A stretch of DNA of 64,000 bases, taken from Tamarix chinensis (Eukaryota; Streptophyta; Magnoliopsida; Caryophyllales; Tamaricaceae). The position numbers were made by a program, and so were the translations under genes. This document shows, piece by piece, positions 60,981 through 64,000 of the stretch; positions within the stretch are counted from its first letter, which is position 1, and every line of letters begins with the position of its first letter. The notes under the pieces are model-generated. The model did not search any database. It was not told the origin of the DNA and saw only the letters and a program-made list of their open reading frames with translations. The stretch lies in NCBI GenBank assembly GCA_030549775.1, contig CM060173.1, forward strand, positions 1,860,001 through 1,924,000. The letters run 5' to 3'.

Positions 60981-63871
60981 ATTTCTTACCCCTACCAACT
61001 CAACCCTAACCTCTTCTACCTTTTCCACCTCTCTTATATGCATTATACCCTATAGTTTTGCTACATTTATTGTCTTCCTCCCTCTCCTCCTCTCTTTCTC
61101 TCCTTCTTCTCCATTCGACCACCACCACTGCCGCCGTGCGCCGCCACCTCCATTATGCTCCTCTCCCTTTAGGCATTCTTAAATAGCCCAACTTCCACCT
61201 CTATTCTCCCTATCTTTTTTTCAGCATTAAACTTTTCTCCTTATCTTCTCTTTTTCCGGCTGCCGCCGCTGCCGTGCACCAACTCACCCTAACCTTCCTC
61301 AACACCATCACCGTCCATTACCACCTCTTTTTCCTTCTTCTTTTTCTCGTCCATCGCAATTTTGCAGATTGCATGACCTGTGCACGGCTTTAGTACAGCC
61401 ATACAACTTTTAAAATCTCCTACGGCACAATCGTGCAACCTTTACACCACTTGGTCATGCGTGATCTTTTCTCTTGACTTGGTGTGCACCGCTGCAACAC
61501 AGCCGTACAACTTTTGCACCACATGGTCGTGTGTTACTTTTTCTCTCGATCAGGGCTGCATCGCCTGTTGTACAGCCATGCAACTTCCTATTTTTAGTTG
61601 TGCACCCCTATTTTCACCCCCAAACCTTGTCCAAACACCACCAAAATTTTACCATAGCTCTACCACACATTCCTCTACACATCAACGCATCTCAAGCTCC
61701 TATTTGACTATAGTTATTTCTATTTTTACCCTCTTCACCTTGATTTCTCCTTCGATTTAACTCTTCGAGCCTAACCATGAATTTTATTATTTTTCATAGG
61801 TGGTATTCCAGTAGCTTTGGAGGAGGAAGTCTAGGATTTGGGTGCTTAGAGCCCGGTGTCCTTGTTGGTAAGGATATTATCTGACATTTAGGGTTTTTGG
61901 TGTTATTTTCTTGTATGGTTATATGTGTTTTTCATGATATAGTTGATATATGATGTAACATGTGTTGATCATGATATTTTGTGATGATATGAATATTATG
62001 TTGAAAAGGAGTAAGAAAAGGTGAGAGGTACCATTATGTTATGATTATGTTGTGATAATGCCATATTGTGGAAAGATATCATATGGTGTGAAATATGGGC
62101 TTAAGGATATTGTGTTATTAAAATAAAGTAAGAATAGGTAAGAGGTACCATTATTCTTTTGTTGTGATAATGTCATATTTATGGAAATATATCTTATGGT
62201 ATGAGATATGGACTTAAGGATATTATATTATTAAAAGAAAGTAAGAATGGGTAAGATGTATCATTATTATTTTGTTATGATAATGTCATATTTGTGTAAA
62301 TGTATATTATGTTATGAAATATGGGTTAAATGAGTTTTGATAAATGGACTTAAGAATTCTCATGAGGTATGATGATTAATTGTGGACTTGGAAAATAATA
62401 TGTGTGGAAGGTATAAGATTTTACAAAATAAAGGTTTTTATTTGTGCTTAAGGGTAACTTGGTCATTACAGGATAATAAGGAAATTTTTGTATTTTATGT
62501 GTTAGGAGGATTAGAATATGATAATAATAGCGTAGGGAATTCTTAGAAGTATTGTTGTTATTTAGGGTTCTTAAATGATTTAATGGATAATTTGGGGCAA
62601 ACTATCTTGTAATGGTAATACCATTATTCCATGTATAAGATCTAGAGGTTATTCGGGTTTTTGAATATGTTGTTAATATTTGACCTTATGAGGTTATCTA
62701 TCAAAATTAGTAATCATGTAAATTTCATAGGAGGTGTTATGACAAATATGTGAAACTTAGGTTTTGGATATTCTGCGAGTAATATATCGAGATAAGATTA
62801 TTAATATATGTGTATGAGAATTAGATCGTGTATTTTGGGTATGAAAATAATGATAATATTTGGAGATGATATAATATAAGTTGTGTGGAATAATCAATAT
62901 GGGAGAATGAATACTAATGGGTGTGTAATTAGGGTTTGAAAGGACTTAAGGACTTGGACTTATGTCATGTGTATCTCTGTTTTAATGTGTTTTATGCATG
63001 AGAATCAATCTTGAATAATATACTAATCACTTAAAGTGAAAGAGTACGTCAGTAAGGCCAATGTGATATATATATATATATCCCGTTTCACCGGGGAGAA
63101 TAGTGGCTCGGGTGCATTTTGTCTCGAGAAGATATTTTTAATCTTTATTCCACCGGAAATAATAGTAGCTCAGGTGTATTGTCCTTGAGATGGTGTTTCA
63201 GACCGTTCTACTGGTTTAAGAATAGTGGGGTTCCTGCACTCAACATATGTAAAAGAATGAAAATGGAATATACTTAATGAAGGAATCATACTCATATTCT
63301 ATCTTATAAGATGTTTCATTTATTTGGTTATTCCCTTATTATCCAATGTGAAAACATGTACTATTTGTATCCCTATTTCGATAGTATTGTTCCCTTCCTT
63401 AGTACATAGCGTACCGACCACCCGTTTTATGGGCGTTGATCATTCCCAAAAGTAGAAGGCCCTGAATCTTATGTGCAGGTCTCAAAAGATTAGCATGATT
63501 ATTATGTTGCCTATGGCGCCTTATGTCGGGATGAGTGACTTCATCTATGTTAGGGGTTGGGTGAAGAGTAATTGTTATCCGGTTGATGTATTTAACTGGA
63601 TACCCTTTTTGGACTCTTGATCTATAGTATCATCTCTTTTGTATTTTGTATTGTTAAACTCAAAGTTAGACTCCAAACTCATTATTGTACTATAAATGTT
63701 CTTTTGTTTATGATTTTCTTGTGTTACTTTACATATTTTAGCCTTGTGATTAATGTAATGATGGTTGCATAAGCCATAATTATGTCAATCACGGCAGTAA
63801 CCTCCAATATTTTACTTAATTACTTCCGCTGCAAAACGAAATTTTTCAGTAGTAAAAATAGGGATGTTGCA
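60981..63871 (+). mobile_element. Diverged family 1 LTR-like copy, right part
   Basis: CT-rich then CCACC/CCGCC part (61070-61340), decayed TATA (TTCTTAAATAGCCC near 61177), splice-like block 61800-61867, TAATCACTTAAAGTG and a CCGTTTCACCGG-type block (63020-63230), and the tail CGAAATTTTTCAGTAGTAAA ending GGGATGTTGCA. The AT-rich head and TGTAATACCCC start were not found, so the left border is uncertain. Confidence 0.6.
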
Positions 63872-64000
63872 CCTATGATTTCCATGCAATCATGCCTTGT
63901 TGTACTTGAGCTGTACCGATATGATATCACCATGCTGATATAAGACTTCAATGTATTACATGAGCTTTACCATGTCTTAGGTAGTATGTTTTACCAATAC
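63872..64000 (+). repeat. Family 2 sequence at the right edge
   Basis: Resembles 60390-60525 throughout (CACCATGCT, GGCTTCAATGTGCTACATAAG versus GACTTCAATGTATTACATGAG, TTTTACCA(A/G)TAC). It appears to be the host into which the family 1 copy ending at 63871 was inserted. Confidence 0.6.

Overview
The window looks like nuclear DNA of a flowering plant, most likely a eudicot with a large, repeat-rich genome. The evidence is a plant cytosolic ascorbate peroxidase gene with GT-AG introns, remnants of plant-only gene families (WRKY, HAK/KUP), CACTA and PIF/Harbinger transposons, a plant-type LINE, TTTAGGG-like telomeric motifs and long AT-rich spacers. No species can be named.

Only one gene looks intact: cytosolic ascorbate peroxidase on the minus strand (18-1322, running off the left edge), with a 5' UTR intron, TATA box and heat-shock element upstream (to about 2060). 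From 4.4 to 13.2 kb lie CACTA-type ends with subterminal repeats and fragments of three unrelated genes: WRKY (6592-6749, +), HAK/KUP K+ transporter (7046-7305, -) and a probable UVR-motif protein (7920-13158, -). The last is split by a 4.9-kb insertion. A decayed LINE occupies 15.1-16.7 kb on the minus strand.

Most of the rest is nested mobile DNA. Two related-looking families of long elements start TG(T/A)AATACCC, end GGGTGTTACA or a variant, and four are bounded by 5-bp direct repeats: 8099-13007 (AACAC), 51313-56100 (CTTGA), 48325-51233 (ATATA) and 57610-60980 (ATTTA/ATTTC). Further copies are truncated or interrupted: 17243-19831, 19832-22176 plus about 29298-30614, and about 61000-63871. 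They contain no recognisable gag-pol, so I read them as very long solo LTRs. Family 1 has a TATAAATA box about 0.86-0.92 kb from its start. Both families carry a short block bounded by splice-like AG and GT sites, and arrays of a dyad-symmetric motif.

A CACTA element (22177 to about 29297) sits inside one such LTR. It carries broken Transposase_24 and Ulp1-protease genes. A 5.9-kb PIF/Harbinger element (39853-45749, TTA target duplication) carries broken DDE transposase and Myb/SANT-like genes, and is inserted in a diverged repeat that has a second copy near 34-37 kb. Every transposon gene seen has stops or frameshifts, so the repeats look inactive as sources of protein.
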